Shown piece after piece: positions 11,746-22,121 of a stretch of 64,000 bases of DNA. The DNA comes from Sporopachydermia quercuum (Eukaryota > Ascomycota > Sporopachydermiomycetes > Sporopachydermiales > Sporopachydermiaceae). The stretch covers positions 1,837,148 through 1,901,147 of the forward strand of contig BCGN01000003.1 of assembly GCA_001599295.1 (NCBI GenBank), in the 5' to 3' direction. The notes below the pieces were generated by a model. That model did no database searches and was not told the origin of the DNA. It saw only the letters and a list, made by a program, of their open reading frames with translations. Every line of letters begins with the position of its first letter. Position 1 is the stretch's first letter. The translations under genes were made by a program, and so were the position numbers.

Positions 11746-12514
11746 TTAGAAACCGTGGATTTTAATGTTCTTCTTCATTAAATTCAACTGAGAAGTTAAA
11801 AACTCCATAACCTTGACTCTTTGATCACCTTGAAGTTGAATGACTTCTCCTAATTCTTCGTCCTTCACAATGTTACCGTTACAAGCGAAATCCTTCTTTA
11901 AGACACGAAGGATACGTTTCAAATCGTATTCACTTGGTAAACCTTGAACTGTAGTTAATGTCTTACGACCATTACGTTGTTGAATACGTATATCTGTATT
12001 TACTAGTTAGTATTCTGGGAAATACGGAAACGAGCGAACAAGAGAAATATTCTAGAGTGCTCTTTCTAAAATCCAATCAATCACACATACGAATATAGTT
12101 TGTAGGTTGGGTATCGTCGTCACCAGTATCGGCGAAAGGATCTAAAGTAAAGTGTTAGCACTTGTAATCTTGCCAAATATTCACCTCAGTGAGCATTTCA
12201 ACAGACTCTTTGGGAAAGAACAGAAAGAACAGTATGTATAAACCTTGATCCTAGTAATTGTAGTCTTCCAATCCTCTGTTTGATTCAAGAGTATCTTCTG
12301 ATTTAGTATACTGCAGGATATTGATGTAAATAAACAATAGGGTATCCGTCAAACTGATAACATTTTTATCCCTGCCAGTGACATCAAAATAGCACTCGCT
12401 CGTAGATCCTACTAGATGACCTCTGATATGCACACAGTCTGTTCATTCCCAATAATCCATCACCATGCAAGCAATACACGTACCAAAAGATTTGAGATTT
12501 TCAATAGAAGACAT
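11746..12514 (-). CDS. SUI1: Translation initiation factor eIF1 (Sui1), three exons
   Basis: eIF1 binds the 40S P-site region and enforces AUG selection. Exons on the minus strand are 12514-12484, 12141-12091 and 11993-11746, giving 109 aa (S. cerevisiae 108). The product begins MSSIENLKSFDPFADTG. It contains the core IRIQQRNGRKTLTTVQG and the segment LKKDFACNGNIVKD, and ends KKNIKIHGF. Intron 1 (342 nt) has a GTACGT donor and a CTAAC branch site close to its TTTAG acceptor. Intron 2 (97 nt) has a GTATGT donor and a TACTAAC branch site. All junctions keep frame. No single exon is long enough to be obvious on its own. Confidence 0.98.
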
Positions 12515-13837
12515 AAAACAAAATTTGTGAGGGTAAACAGGTAAGTACCAAGTAATGAAAGCAAATAAAACACCAAAGGCCTTAAATCGACACACAGAAT
12601 TATTACTATTTGAATATAACGGTATAATTTCCAAATATAATAGCAGAACTAGATATTCTATTCTTTATAACAGTAAAGCAGTAAATAAAATCTTGGTGAG
12701 AATGAAGGCAAAGGAAAAGGCTTGCACAAAGGAAAAGATAAGACGACGTAATTTGAGGGTGAGACATAAAAAACAGTACCCTGTTATGGGATAGGATAGA
12801 CCCTCACAAAGAAGAAATTTTCTTAAGAGAAGGTTTTGAGAGCGTGAGAAAGATTAATTGGATTTTCATTTCTTGGGACATAATCGGGACAAAATTTCTA
12901 TTGTCAAACATAGGATATGGGGGCGAGTGTTGAGGTTGAGATTATGGTATGTCAGAGACCCATTTAAGCTTTCAATTGTGGGACGGGAATATAAGACACC
13001 AGTACACCTATACCTCAGGAGAGGAGCTTATTTTCATTTTTACTCATTTTTCTGTTTACTACATAATTGAAGCGTGTTTTTGATCAGTAAACGAAAAAAT
13101 TATTGTTATAAATAGAACGATGTATAACATTTTTTTTCTTTTATCTACAATTCATACGTGATCAAACAAAACAAAAGAACCATCTTTTCAGGTGTTAAGG
13201 TGTATATATGTCCAAGACCCTCTCTGAATTTATTCTTTTGTAACTATTCTGATTAGATAATCATAAACAAAAACTGTTCATGTTCTTAAACGTAAACTCT
13301 ATACGGAAAGTCTATTAGGATAAATCTCAACGTTACCATTTATTTATGGCTGTGCCAGACCATTATACATTATACGAGTTTCAACTGAAATATACTGAAA
13401 GATTATTTTGTCTGTATTTTATCTTATCACAGTAATCAGCCAAAAACTAATTCGTTTCCTTGTGCCTTTTAGAATTGAAGGTTGGGGCAACAGAAATAAG
13501 CTATGACGCCTCAACGTCATCAATCTCAAACACTAAGATCATAGCGTAGTGTCATTAAATAAAGGTATCCGTACAATGTTACCGAACAGCATTTCCAATT
13601 CAAACCAATTGATAGTATGGGCTGATCATACAAGGAGTTCTTGAATGACACCTTGCCTGAAGTTACTTTTTAAATAGGGTGAATGCACGACTTCTAAGAA
13701 TAACTTTTCAGAAACTCGTTAGCAGTTGTCAGGTTCTTGACTGATCTATGAGGTACAACAAGTTGACGGAGAAAGAACATCATAGAGCAAGGTACCAGGA
13801 CAGAAGAACCAAACTTGATATACGAAACAGATAAGAA
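12515..13837. other. Intergenic region between SUI1 and the UPF0145 gene
   Basis: The two genes diverge here, so this 1.3 kb should hold both promoters. Frames of 60-80 codons occur but are AT-driven and unlike any family I know. Confidence 0.5.
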
Positions 13838-14306
13838 ATGTTTAAGAAATGTGAGTCTGAATCCAGAGCGAGAGAACCATTTACTCAAGATATGCATACT
13901 AATAAATCATCAAATAGCTAATAGGCCTTCACCTGAGGATGAATTCGAAGGAGTGAGTGCTTTCCCTACCCAGGCTATTGAAATCTCAACTGCTGATACA
14001 ATTCCTGGTCGACATGTTCTTAGAACTCATGGAATTGTCACAGGAACATCCGTAAGAATTCGTAACACGTTTGTTAATCTAGGAGCAAGTTTCAAATCAC
14101 TTGCTGGTGGAGAATTAAAGTCAGTCACTAAAAATATCAATAGCTCACGCACTGAAGCTATGGAAAGGATGATTGAAGCTGCCAAAGAATTGGGAGCCAA
14201 TGGTATTATTGCTTTCAGATTTGATACAGCTACAGGAAGTTTTGGTGGTAATTCTGATAGTTATACTTCCATTTGCTGTTATGGTACTGCTGTGACTATT
14301 CAATGA
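13838..14306 (+). CDS. YbjQ/UPF0145-family protein, two exons
   Basis: The 133-aa product belongs to the YbjQ/UPF0145 family, common in bacteria and sporadic in fungi; its biochemical role is not established. Exon 1 is 13838-13850 (MFKK plus one base) and exon 2 is 13918-14306. The large frame has no in-frame ATG before residue 82 of the product, so an upstream exon is required. The donor GTGAGT at 13851, a TACTAATA branch-like site near 13898 and the TAG acceptor at 13917 supply one and restore frame exactly. Family features visible are THGIVTG near the start of the domain, the helix EAMERMIEAAKELGANGI, and the closing CCYGTAV. The gene sits between SUI1 and SLA2. A eukaryotic intron shows it is not bacterial contamination. 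Confidence 0.85.
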
Positions 14307-15642
14307 GCAAGCTCTTGATACATCGTGAGTCGACAGTAGTAATAGCCTGTATCTATGGAACTCTGGGTGTATTCTGGTAGTTTACGTCTAATCGGACAAA
14401 CATGCGACAATTATAAAAAGAATGCCACTTTCATCAACTGCAAAGCTGACTCGTTTCCATATCTTTACCAAGCTCTCAACAATTTCTACTACGAAACAGG
14501 TTACTCATCGCTTGGCCCATTTGTAATTGGTCATCATTGAACTCCTACCAAAGGTATGCGCTTGTCCACCATAACCTATGACGATAGACTGCAAGTCTTT
14601 CATAATTAATCAGAGTGTATTTTTAACCATTATTGAGAAAATAAAGGAATAATTTATCAACAGGTTCCATTTAATCATTCTTTGCTCATCTCCTAAGCTA
14701 TCTCATATTTCCCCACAAAGAGCTTATCACGTGTCCTTATTTCCCACACAAATAAGGTTTAAGACAATTCCGACAATTCTGCCTCCAAATGTCATTATTT
14801 CATCACATGATCTCCAGTAAACCCCCACCATAGTGCGCTGCCAATTGTATCATTTGCTGCAGCCTATTTTCTATACACACTAGATGCTATTGCAGGAATA
14901 CAAGAACACTCTAAATAACTAAAAATATACCTTCACATCCGCCTTTTCGATATACCTTTCAACATTATCATTTTGAAAACCATGAACACTGCCTTCACAT
15001 TGGATTCATCAAATCAACCTGACATTTTCTACAGCCCCAATATTGTCCTTCGTCCTACGTCCTCCCCCTATGTCCTATCATCACCCTATGTCCTCCATGA
15101 CATTCCTCCGACTTCCACCATTGGATCTACATACCTCACAGCATTACCACTCCTTTTCCTATGTTTAACTCCAATGTCTACCTCATTTCTATCGCCAATC
15201 CATCAATAGAGAAAAAGTAATGAATGGCCTTTCTACCACTCCGGTATCCTTTTTGTCACATCTGAAAATAGGTCTACATAGCAAAATCTACTCTTCTGTT
15301 CACTGCGTACTAGCTACCTTCTATTTGTCATTCCTTGCACTAAGACATAAACCCCGAACTCCGATCAGGGAACACTGTACAGGATTTTATCATTTAGAAA
15401 CTCCGTTTCTTCAACAACAGCAGCAATAAAAAGGTCAGGAAAGGTCAATCCATCAATATTTTTGGCTGAGTTGTTGTTGAAAATCTGCTAGGAACATTTG
15501 ATTCAATATTCAGGCGATTGTCACGAGGATAACATAGTGTTGTCAGTGCGCCTGTGGGATTTCTACTTACTGTCGCGTACAAAGTACATCAAACAGGTCA
15601 TCACAATCACCAGCACTACAAGAACTATTACCACAAATACCA
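14307..15642. other. Intergenic region upstream of SLA2
   Basis: About 1.3 kb containing the SLA2 promoter. A pyrimidine-rich stretch near 15030-15110 has imperfect repeats of CCTATGTCCT and CCTACGTCCT. I see no gene. Confidence 0.5.
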
Positions 15643-18600
15643 ATGGCTACTCGTGCTGAAAGCGCCTTGGCCGTCAACATCAAAAAGGCCACTAACTCTG
15701 ACGAAACTTCTCCTAAACGTAAACATGTCAGAGCCTGTATTGTCTACACTTGGGACTATCAGTCGTCAAGAGCTTTCTGGAATGGCCTGAAACTCCAACC
15801 CCTGCATGACGATCAAGTCCAAGTGTTTAAAGCGTTAATCACCATCCATAAAGTTCTTCAAGAAGGCCATCCGAAGACTCTGATTGAAGCTCAAAGCAAC
15901 GTTGGGTTTATCCAATCTCTCGGTAAATCCACCATCACGGCTGGTGGTGGGAACACTGAAGGTCGCAAAGGTTATGGCCGTTTAATCAGAGAATACGTCG
16001 ATTTTCTCATGCGGAAGCTTGCATTCCATAAATCGCATCCTGAATTCAACGGTACGTTTGAATACGAAGAATATGTCAGTTTGAAGAGCATTAGTGACCC
16101 CAATGAAGGCTATGAGACAATTTTGGATCTCATGACGTTGCAGGACAGCATCGATGACTTCCAGAAGCTTATTTTTGCTTCTATTTCTAACTACGGCAAA
16201 AACGAATGCAAAGTTTCCTCTTTGGTGCCAATGGTAGCTGAAAGCTACGGTATATATAGATTCGTCACGTCTATGCTTAGAGCTATGCACCACGCAACTG
16301 GGTCTGACGAAGCCCTGGAACCACTAAGACAAAGATATGATTCGCAGCATATGCGGTTACGGGATTTCTATGCTGACTGTTCTACGGTTAAGTATCTTAC
16401 GTCTTTAATCACTGTACCCAAGCTGCGGATTGAGCCTCCTAATCTGTTCAAGGACGACGAGGACAGCGATGAGTTTGCACCTTCAGTTCCCGCACGACCT
16501 CGAAAGGAAGCGAAACCCGAACGTGAACGTACCGAATCGCCAATCAGCGTCCAGACTACTTCCGCCACCGGAACCCCCGAGCCCGTGACCGATTTCTGGT
16601 CCCAGCAACAGGCCCAACAGGCTCAGCTCGCACAGCAGCAGTACGAAGAAGAACAACGGCGTCTGCAGCAGGAACAGCAGCTTGCCTTGCGGCAGCAGCA
16701 GGAACAGGCCTTAGAACAGCAGCGCCAGTTCGAGGACATGCAGCGCCAGCAACTCGAGGCCCAGAAACTCGCCCAGCAGCGCCTCATCCAGGACCAGCTC
16801 GCCCAGCAAACGCAAGGCAGAGTCGCTGAGCTCGAACGCGACCTCCTCAACTACAAAGGGCAGTATGACCAAGACCAGCTGTTGCTCCAACAGTATGACC
16901 AACGGGTTAAAACCTTGGAAACAGAACTGCAGCAGTTGAATTTGGCTTCCAGCCAGCAGTTCCAGTCGAAAGACGAGTTGATTGCTACTCTTCAGGAGAA
17001 AATTAACCAATGGCAGAAGAAATACGAAGCGTTAGCAAAGCTCTATTCCCAATTACGTAAAGAGCACATTGAGCTTCTCAACAAGCTGAAGACTTTCCAA
17101 CAGAAAGCTGCCAGTGCCCAGGAAGCTATTGAAAAGAAGGAAAAGATGGAACGGGACATGAAGGCCAAGAACATTGAGCTGGCCGACTTGATCCGGGAAC
17201 GGGACCGCGCGCGGTACGAGCTAGACAAGCTCCGAGGCGGCCAAAAGGACGAAATCGAGAAACTCGAGCGGGAAATCTCGTTGCTGAAAGACCAATTGTC
17301 CAAAAGCGAGAAAAGCTCCAGTTCTAACGTTATGCTGCTGTTGAATCAACACCAGAAGGAAGTAGAAGATCTCCAACGGCAATTGGCTGAACGGGAGGAA
17401 GAAATCGCCGATTTGAAGAAGAGCAAGGCTTCCGCTTCAGCTTCCGACGGCGAGCTCCATGAACAATTGAGAGAAAAAGAGGAAGAACTAGAAATCATGC
17501 AAGCTACAATGGACAACGCCTTGAAGGAGCTCGCCGACCAGCAAAAGGCCAACGAAGACGCTCTAGACGAACAGATTGACCAGGTTTTACTTGAACAGCT
17601 CGCTAAACTGTCGCATATCATCGATTCTGTATTATTAAACGGGGCAAAACGCGTCCAGGACTCAATCTACGAATTGGATTCTCCTATGCAAGCAGGAAAT
17701 CTCAATGCTTCTCCTTCTTATTTGCTTTCAGTGATTGAAAAAGCTTCTAATTCTGCTACTGATTTTGCTACTGCGTTCAACAATTTCATAGCCGATGGTC
17801 CCAACGGTGACCATTCAGCAATCATTGAAAACGTAACTGTGTTTTCCTCTGCTATCTCTGATTTAGTACTGGATTCCAAGGGAGTCACTCGGTTGGCCAA
17901 GAACGACGATGAGAGTGAAATGATAGTTGCATTGGCCAGAAATGTTGCTTTATCAGCCGAGCATTTCTTCACCAGCTTGACGTCAGAGAAATTGGCCAAA
18001 TTGTCTGATGAGGATAAGACCGAGAAGGTGATTTTGAGTAATATGGAAGTGCAAGAGAACCTGCAGAGTCTGTCGCATTTGGCTGAAAGAATGGTGCCCA
18101 AGTCGTTGCTGAATGACACCAGCACCAAAGATTTGGGTCAATTGGTTGATAGTGAAATGGAGAAAGCAGCATTGGCTATTCAGAAGGCCAGTGAACGGTT
18201 AACTGAACTGTTAGCTAAGCCCAAGGATCCAAGTCTTTCGTCTATTGATCTACAAGTGAACCAGGCTATATTGGCAGCAGCTATTGCTGTTACCAATGCA
18301 ATTGCTATGTTGATGAAGGCAGCTACAGACTGTCAAATGGAAATTGTAGCTCAGGGTAAAGGAACTGATTCTAAGGCAGCATTTTATAGGAAACATAATA
18401 GATGGACCGAAGGATTGATTTCCGCTGCGAAAGCAGTTGCAGGATCTACAAATATCTTGATAGAGACTGCCGACGGTNTTTTGAGCTCTGCAAATACGCC
18501 AGAACAGCTGATTGTTGCGTCCAACGAAGTCGCAGCATCAACGGCTCAATTAGTGGCAGCATCGAGAGTTAAAGCTACGTTTATGAGCAAGACCCAAGAT

Positions 18601-18855
18601 AAATTAGAGTACGCATCTAAAGCTGTTACATCAGCATGCCGGTCTTTGGTCAATCAAGTAAAGGAGATATTGGCGAAGAAACAAGAGGAGGAAGCTGTGG
18701 TTGATTATTCGAAGTTGACACCTCATGAGTTTAAGACTACGGAGATGGAGCAGCAGGTGGAGATTTTGAAATTGGAGAACTCTTTGAACGCGGCAAGGAA
18801 AAGACTAGGCGAAATTAGAAAATTCAGCTATCAAGATGATAGCGATGAAGAATAG
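15643..18855 (+). CDS. SLA2: Endocytic actin adaptor Sla2 (HIP1R family)
   Basis: Sla2 links clathrin-coated pits to actin at the plasma membrane. The 1070-aa protein opens with an ANTH lipid-binding domain (about residues 6-275; KRKHVRACIVYTWD, HKVLQEGHP, NGTFEYEEYVSL and FYADCSTVKYLT match yeast Sla2 closely). A Pro-rich linker follows, then a Gln-rich central coiled coil (about 320-650). A C-terminal talin-like I/LWEQ (THATCH) actin-binding domain begins near residue 800 and ends close to the C-terminus. The start at ATRAESALAVNIKKA aligns with the S. cerevisiae N-terminus. An ambiguous base at 18478 hides one residue. SLA2 flanks MAT in many yeasts; here its stop lies 57 bases from the end of a1, tail to tail. 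Confidence 0.98.
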   Translation: MATRAESALAVNIKKATNSDETSPKRKHVRACIVYTWDYQSSRAFWNGLKLQPLHDDQVQVFKALITIHKVLQEGHPKTLIEAQSNVGFIQSLGKSTITAGGGNTEGRKGYGRLIREYVDFLMRKLAFHKSHPEFNGTFEYEEYVSLKSISDPNEGYETILDLMTLQDSIDDFQKLIFASISNYGKNECKVSSLVPMVAESYGIYRFVTSMLRAMHHATGSDEALEPLRQRYDSQHMRLRDFYADCSTVKYLTSLITVPKLRIEPPNLFKDDEDSDEFAPSVPARPRKEAKPERERTESPISVQTTSATGTPEPVTDFWSQQQAQQAQLAQQQYEEEQRRLQQEQQLALRQQQEQALEQQRQFEDMQRQQLEAQKLAQQRLIQDQLAQQTQGRVAELERDLLNYKGQYDQDQLLLQQYDQRVKTLETELQQLNLASSQQFQSKDELIATLQEKINQWQKKYEALAKLYSQLRKEHIELLNKLKTFQQKAASAQEAIEKKEKMERDMKAKNIELADLIRERDRARYELDKLRGGQKDEIEKLEREISLLKDQLSKSEKSSSSNVMLLLNQHQKEVEDLQRQLAEREEEIADLKKSKASASASDGELHEQLREKEEELEIMQATMDNALKELADQQKANEDALDEQIDQVLLEQLAKLSHIIDSVLLNGAKRVQDSIYELDSPMQAGNLNASPSYLLSVIEKASNSATDFATAFNNFIADGPNGDHSAIIENVTVFSSAISDLVLDSKGVTRLAKNDDESEMIVALARNVALSAEHFFTSLTSEKLAKLSDEDKTEKVILSNMEVQENLQSLSHLAERMVPKSLLNDTSTKDLGQLVDSEMEKAALAIQKASERLTELLAKPKDPSLSSIDLQVNQAILAAAIAVTNAIAMLMKAATDCQMEIVAQGKGTDSKAAFYRKHNRWTEGLISAAKAVAGSTNILIETADGXLSSANTPEQLIVASNEVAASTAQLVAASRVKATFMSKTQDKLEYASKAVTSACRSLVNQVKEILAKKQEEEAVVDYSKLTPHEFKTTEMEQQVEILKLENSLNAARKRLGEIRKFSYQDDSDEE

Positions 18856-18912
18856 AGGTAGAGAATAGTTTGTACATGTTCACATAAATCCATTTTCCTA
18901 TTTATATTGTAA

Positions 18913-19666
18913 TTAATTATTCCTCTTATAGCTAGCTTTAGATCTCATCCGTTTATTTGAGAACTACGAAAATGGTTAGGATTTGGTGAGGTGCAGGAAG
19001 TCCAGGAACACGTAAATCTATACTTACCCATATGCGTACTTGCGTCGGTGTCATATTACACTTCTGAGCTATTAATTGCCTTTCTTTACTATTTGGAGAT
19101 CTCATAATGTCGAACACTGCTTCCAGAAACTCTTTAACATGACTTGGTATGATAGTTCTTGTTCTCCTAGAATTATTTTTGTCGATAGAAAAAGACTCTC
19201 CGGCTGAAATGGGCGAACCTTTAGAATCCGAGCCAATGGATGAGTTATACGACATCGAGCAAAGTTTAGAACATGCATTTGAGAAAGATTTACAGTAGGA
19301 TTCTATCAACGGCCCAACAAGTTTTCCAAATGAAGGATCATTGGGAAAGTCCTTACCAAATTAGTTAGTTTTTATTATTTTCAAAGGATGCTTTGAAAAG
19401 AAACCCCAAAACAATTCACTTAATTCACTTACTTTCAAAAGATTTCTCAACGAATCTTGGTACAATAGACTTAAATCTTCGATTGACTTGCATTGACTTT
19501 CTGTTAGTGAAGGGAAATGGTCAATTGCAAACATTTTGGAGTAATCAACTTTTGATTCGTATTCATGTTGGGATTCCAAAAAGTTACTGTATGTACTTTC
19601 AGTAGATTCTGTCAGCTTAACAATACTGTCAATAGAATCGAGTAATGAAGAAACTTCTTGATTCAT
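18913..19666 (-). CDS. MATA1: Mating-type homeodomain protein a1, three exons
   Basis: a1 pairs with alpha2 in diploids to repress haploid genes. Minus-strand exons are 19666-19433, 19351-19028 and 18963-18913, giving 202 aa. Intron 1 has a GTAAGT donor, an AACTAAC branch site and ends GGTAAG. Intron 2 has a GTAAGT donor, a TCCTAAC branch site and a TTTCGTAG acceptor. All junctions are phase 0. The homeodomain spans about residues 139-197 (RRTRTIIPSHVKEFLEAVF, then NMTPTQVRIWFSNKRMRSK). Intron 2 cuts recognition helix 3 exactly between the invariant W and F. The N-terminal 130 residues are not recognisable. The homeodomain is complete and I see no break. Confidence 0.9.
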
Positions 19667-20830
19667 TTTGTAATTACCAGTATCCTGGTATTGGAAGCAG
19701 ATGATTTGAGAAATTATAAACAAACCAAATAAATAATATTATCAACTTCGATTCGAAGTAAGAAATAATAAAAAATAGAAAAGGAAAACAAGGTACTTTT
19801 TATATGGTTTACTTAGGTCATTCTATAATGAGTTTATCCAGCTAGCATTTATTATTGAAATTAGCTCAAGCAACTAATTCTCAATAAGTTGTCATAGATC
19901 CATCGATGTTTGAAAGCAGATCGAGTTTCTGATCTGTTTCGTCAAAATGTTCCTTACCATAGATTTTCCTTTATATATAAATTCATCTATTTGTTTGTTC
20001 TGTTGTTATATGTCTGTACACTTTGCTTTTTCTGTTTTGCGAGAATATCATTTATTGGGGAAAATTCCGATGGCAGAGCGTCAAATTGACTTGTTTCTTA
20101 CCCATTAATTAACTTTATCCAAATTTAGAGTTCGACAGTACTCCTACCTCTCAAGAATATAACTAGCTTGAAACAATTAGGAACTCGTTAATTTTGCTCC
20201 ATTCTATTTGATATTAATGATTACACCGATGATGACTAAAACCCTCCAATTAGTTGGGATTCAAACTGAGGCAATAACCATTGGATGATCACACCCATAT
20301 TCCCATGAGGCATTCAACCTGAATTTGCACACATATAGGCAAACTTTGAAATCCCTTTTGTTTTTGTTTGCTAACAGATAAAATACAATATTCTTATCTA
20401 TTTTGTGCAAGTACTTCTCCTAAACTGTAGAAAGACACCTTTTCTTTTACTTCAACCTTCAAGATTGAGTTGTATCCCAAAGAGGAAACTATCAGAATAA
20501 TTTTAATGAACTCCTCTTAAAATTGTTCTTGTAATACTTGTTTCAGAATCACCATTGCCAAACATTTTTATCATTAACGCAAAACAAATAACTAAGTTTG
20601 AAGCTGAAACGGCTAAGGAAGCATCAATCAACCATATAGAACGTAGGTGATAGTATTGATAAATGACTATAAATAAGACCTGATCGCAAGACAGACGTGA
20701 TGCAAAAGTTAACATGATGAGACTATTTAAATATTAGAATCTCTGAACATAACTTCCATAAGACATTAAGTAGACTCAGAAACTTAGTTCCATTACAGCT
20801 ATATAAAATTCTAATTGACTGCTTGCTAAA
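19667..20830. promoter_or_regulatory. Shared divergent promoter region of a1 and a2
   Basis: a1 and a2 are transcribed away from each other from this 1.2 kb, so their regulatory sites should lie here. I looked for classical alpha2-Mcm1 or a1-alpha2 operators and found no clear match. A 70-codon minus-strand frame (20503-20715) has no homology I recognise. Confidence 0.45.
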
Positions 20831-21901
20831 ATGAGTTCTCAAGATGAGCGGCAGAGAAGCTCTACCTTCTCAACTTCAGCTGCAGCTCAGTTCTTCACTT
20901 CTTGCATTATTCCTCGGATTCGAACAAAGTCTCCACCCACAGTAGTGACACTGGAACAAAAACTACAGCTGAACATACAATTAACAGAAAATAAGTCACC
21001 AAGAACCAGACAAGACCTGTCAAGTACCTCATGTCCATCTTCATACTCATCCTTATACCCATCTTCTCATCATTGTTCTTTATATCTGCTTGATGATGGA
21101 ACCACAAACAATAAAGATCTGGTATGCAAAGCATCTTGTATCTTTCAACTCAAACTAAAACTGCAGAATAGTAAACTAGAGGACAAGGATAACCTTCCCA
21201 TATATTCCACAACTGAAGCGCCAATGAACAAAAATGAAGTGAATTACAGATTTGTTGACTATGGCCAACACGAGTTTACTCCATTTTCCGAAGACATTAT
21301 GAAACAAGACCATAAGGTCAGAGGACTGAAAGGTAAAAATGGATCGATCCCCAGGCCAAAGAACAGTTTTATGATAGCAAGATTTCTGCTGAATCCTTGT
21401 ATTAGAAAGTATATCACAGATGATTTACCACAAATTTCAAGAACTATGTCAGTTGTAAGTTTGGAAGACTTGAGGATTGTTTTTTATTTTTTATTTTTCT
21501 TTTCTTTAATAATTAATTGCAAATCTGACCGTATAAATTTCTTATAGTTCTGGAGCAATGTTAAGTCTTCTCCAATAATGCTTGCCTATTATATGTACTT
21601 GGCTCAGTCTGAGCAGGCATGGCACTCAACTGTTTATCGCACATACAAGTACAAGCCAGATAAAGGAAAAAGGCCAAAGCAAAAAATCTCTGACGAACAA
21701 ATAGGGTCTGATAAACCGCACCTAACACAAAAAGATTTTGAGCATTTACCCAAATTTGTGGCCGCTAATAAGAAGCCATACAAGAGAATTAAATATGTGG
21801 TTGAACAGAGAGTATCGAAAGCGAAACAGAAACCCTCAATAAGTACTACGCAGAATGTTCAACGACTTGATAGGATGAGAATTGAAGTTCTCCTAAACTG
21901 A
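20831..21901 (+). CDS. MATA2: Mating-type HMG-box protein a2, two exons
   Basis: In yeasts that keep it, a2 is an HMG-box activator of a-specific genes. Exons 20831-21454 and 21548-21901 give 325 aa. The donor GTAAGT at 21455 and the acceptor TATAG at 21547 join in phase 0. The HMG box (about residues 174-248) reads RPKNSFMIARF, then SRTMSVFWSN across the junction, then MYLAQSEQAWHSTVYRTYKY. Placement of an intron inside the HMG box is common in MATA_HMG genes. The N-terminal 170 residues are Ser/Thr-rich and unrecognised, with a PRTRQDLSSTS patch. The C-terminus is basic. The box appears intact. It diverges from a1, the usual layout of an a idiomorph. Confidence 0.9.
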
Positions 21902-22056
21902 GGTTATTTAGTTTAGGAGGACATCCAACAAGTCAAAAGGGCCTTCAGCGATCACCATGATTTAGCATCACATCCTAGTTGTTCTACAATGGAACAAAAA
22001 ATATCACTCATGGTACCATTTGACATGAGACCTAGTAGAGGAATCTTTTTCAATTT

Positions 22057-22121
22057 AGCCTTGCGCCCTTTATAGGACACTTCCCTTCACATATATATAG
22101 AAAAGTCAAAAAAATATGGGG
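22057..22121 (+). repeat. Direct repeat copy 1, left of alpha genes
   Basis: This 65-bp stretch aligns in the same orientation with 27504-27569. The shared core is TTATAGGACACTTC, preceded by AGCCTT and followed by an A/T-rich run and a GAAAA...AAAAATA-GGG block. The non-low-complexity parts match at roughly 80 percent by eye. Copy 1 lies 155 bases after the end of a2. Confidence 0.6.

Noticed and set aside
12142-12483. Possible snoRNA in the 342-nt SUI1 intron
   Set aside because: C-box-like and D-box-like strings occur but not at correct spacing and without a closing stem.
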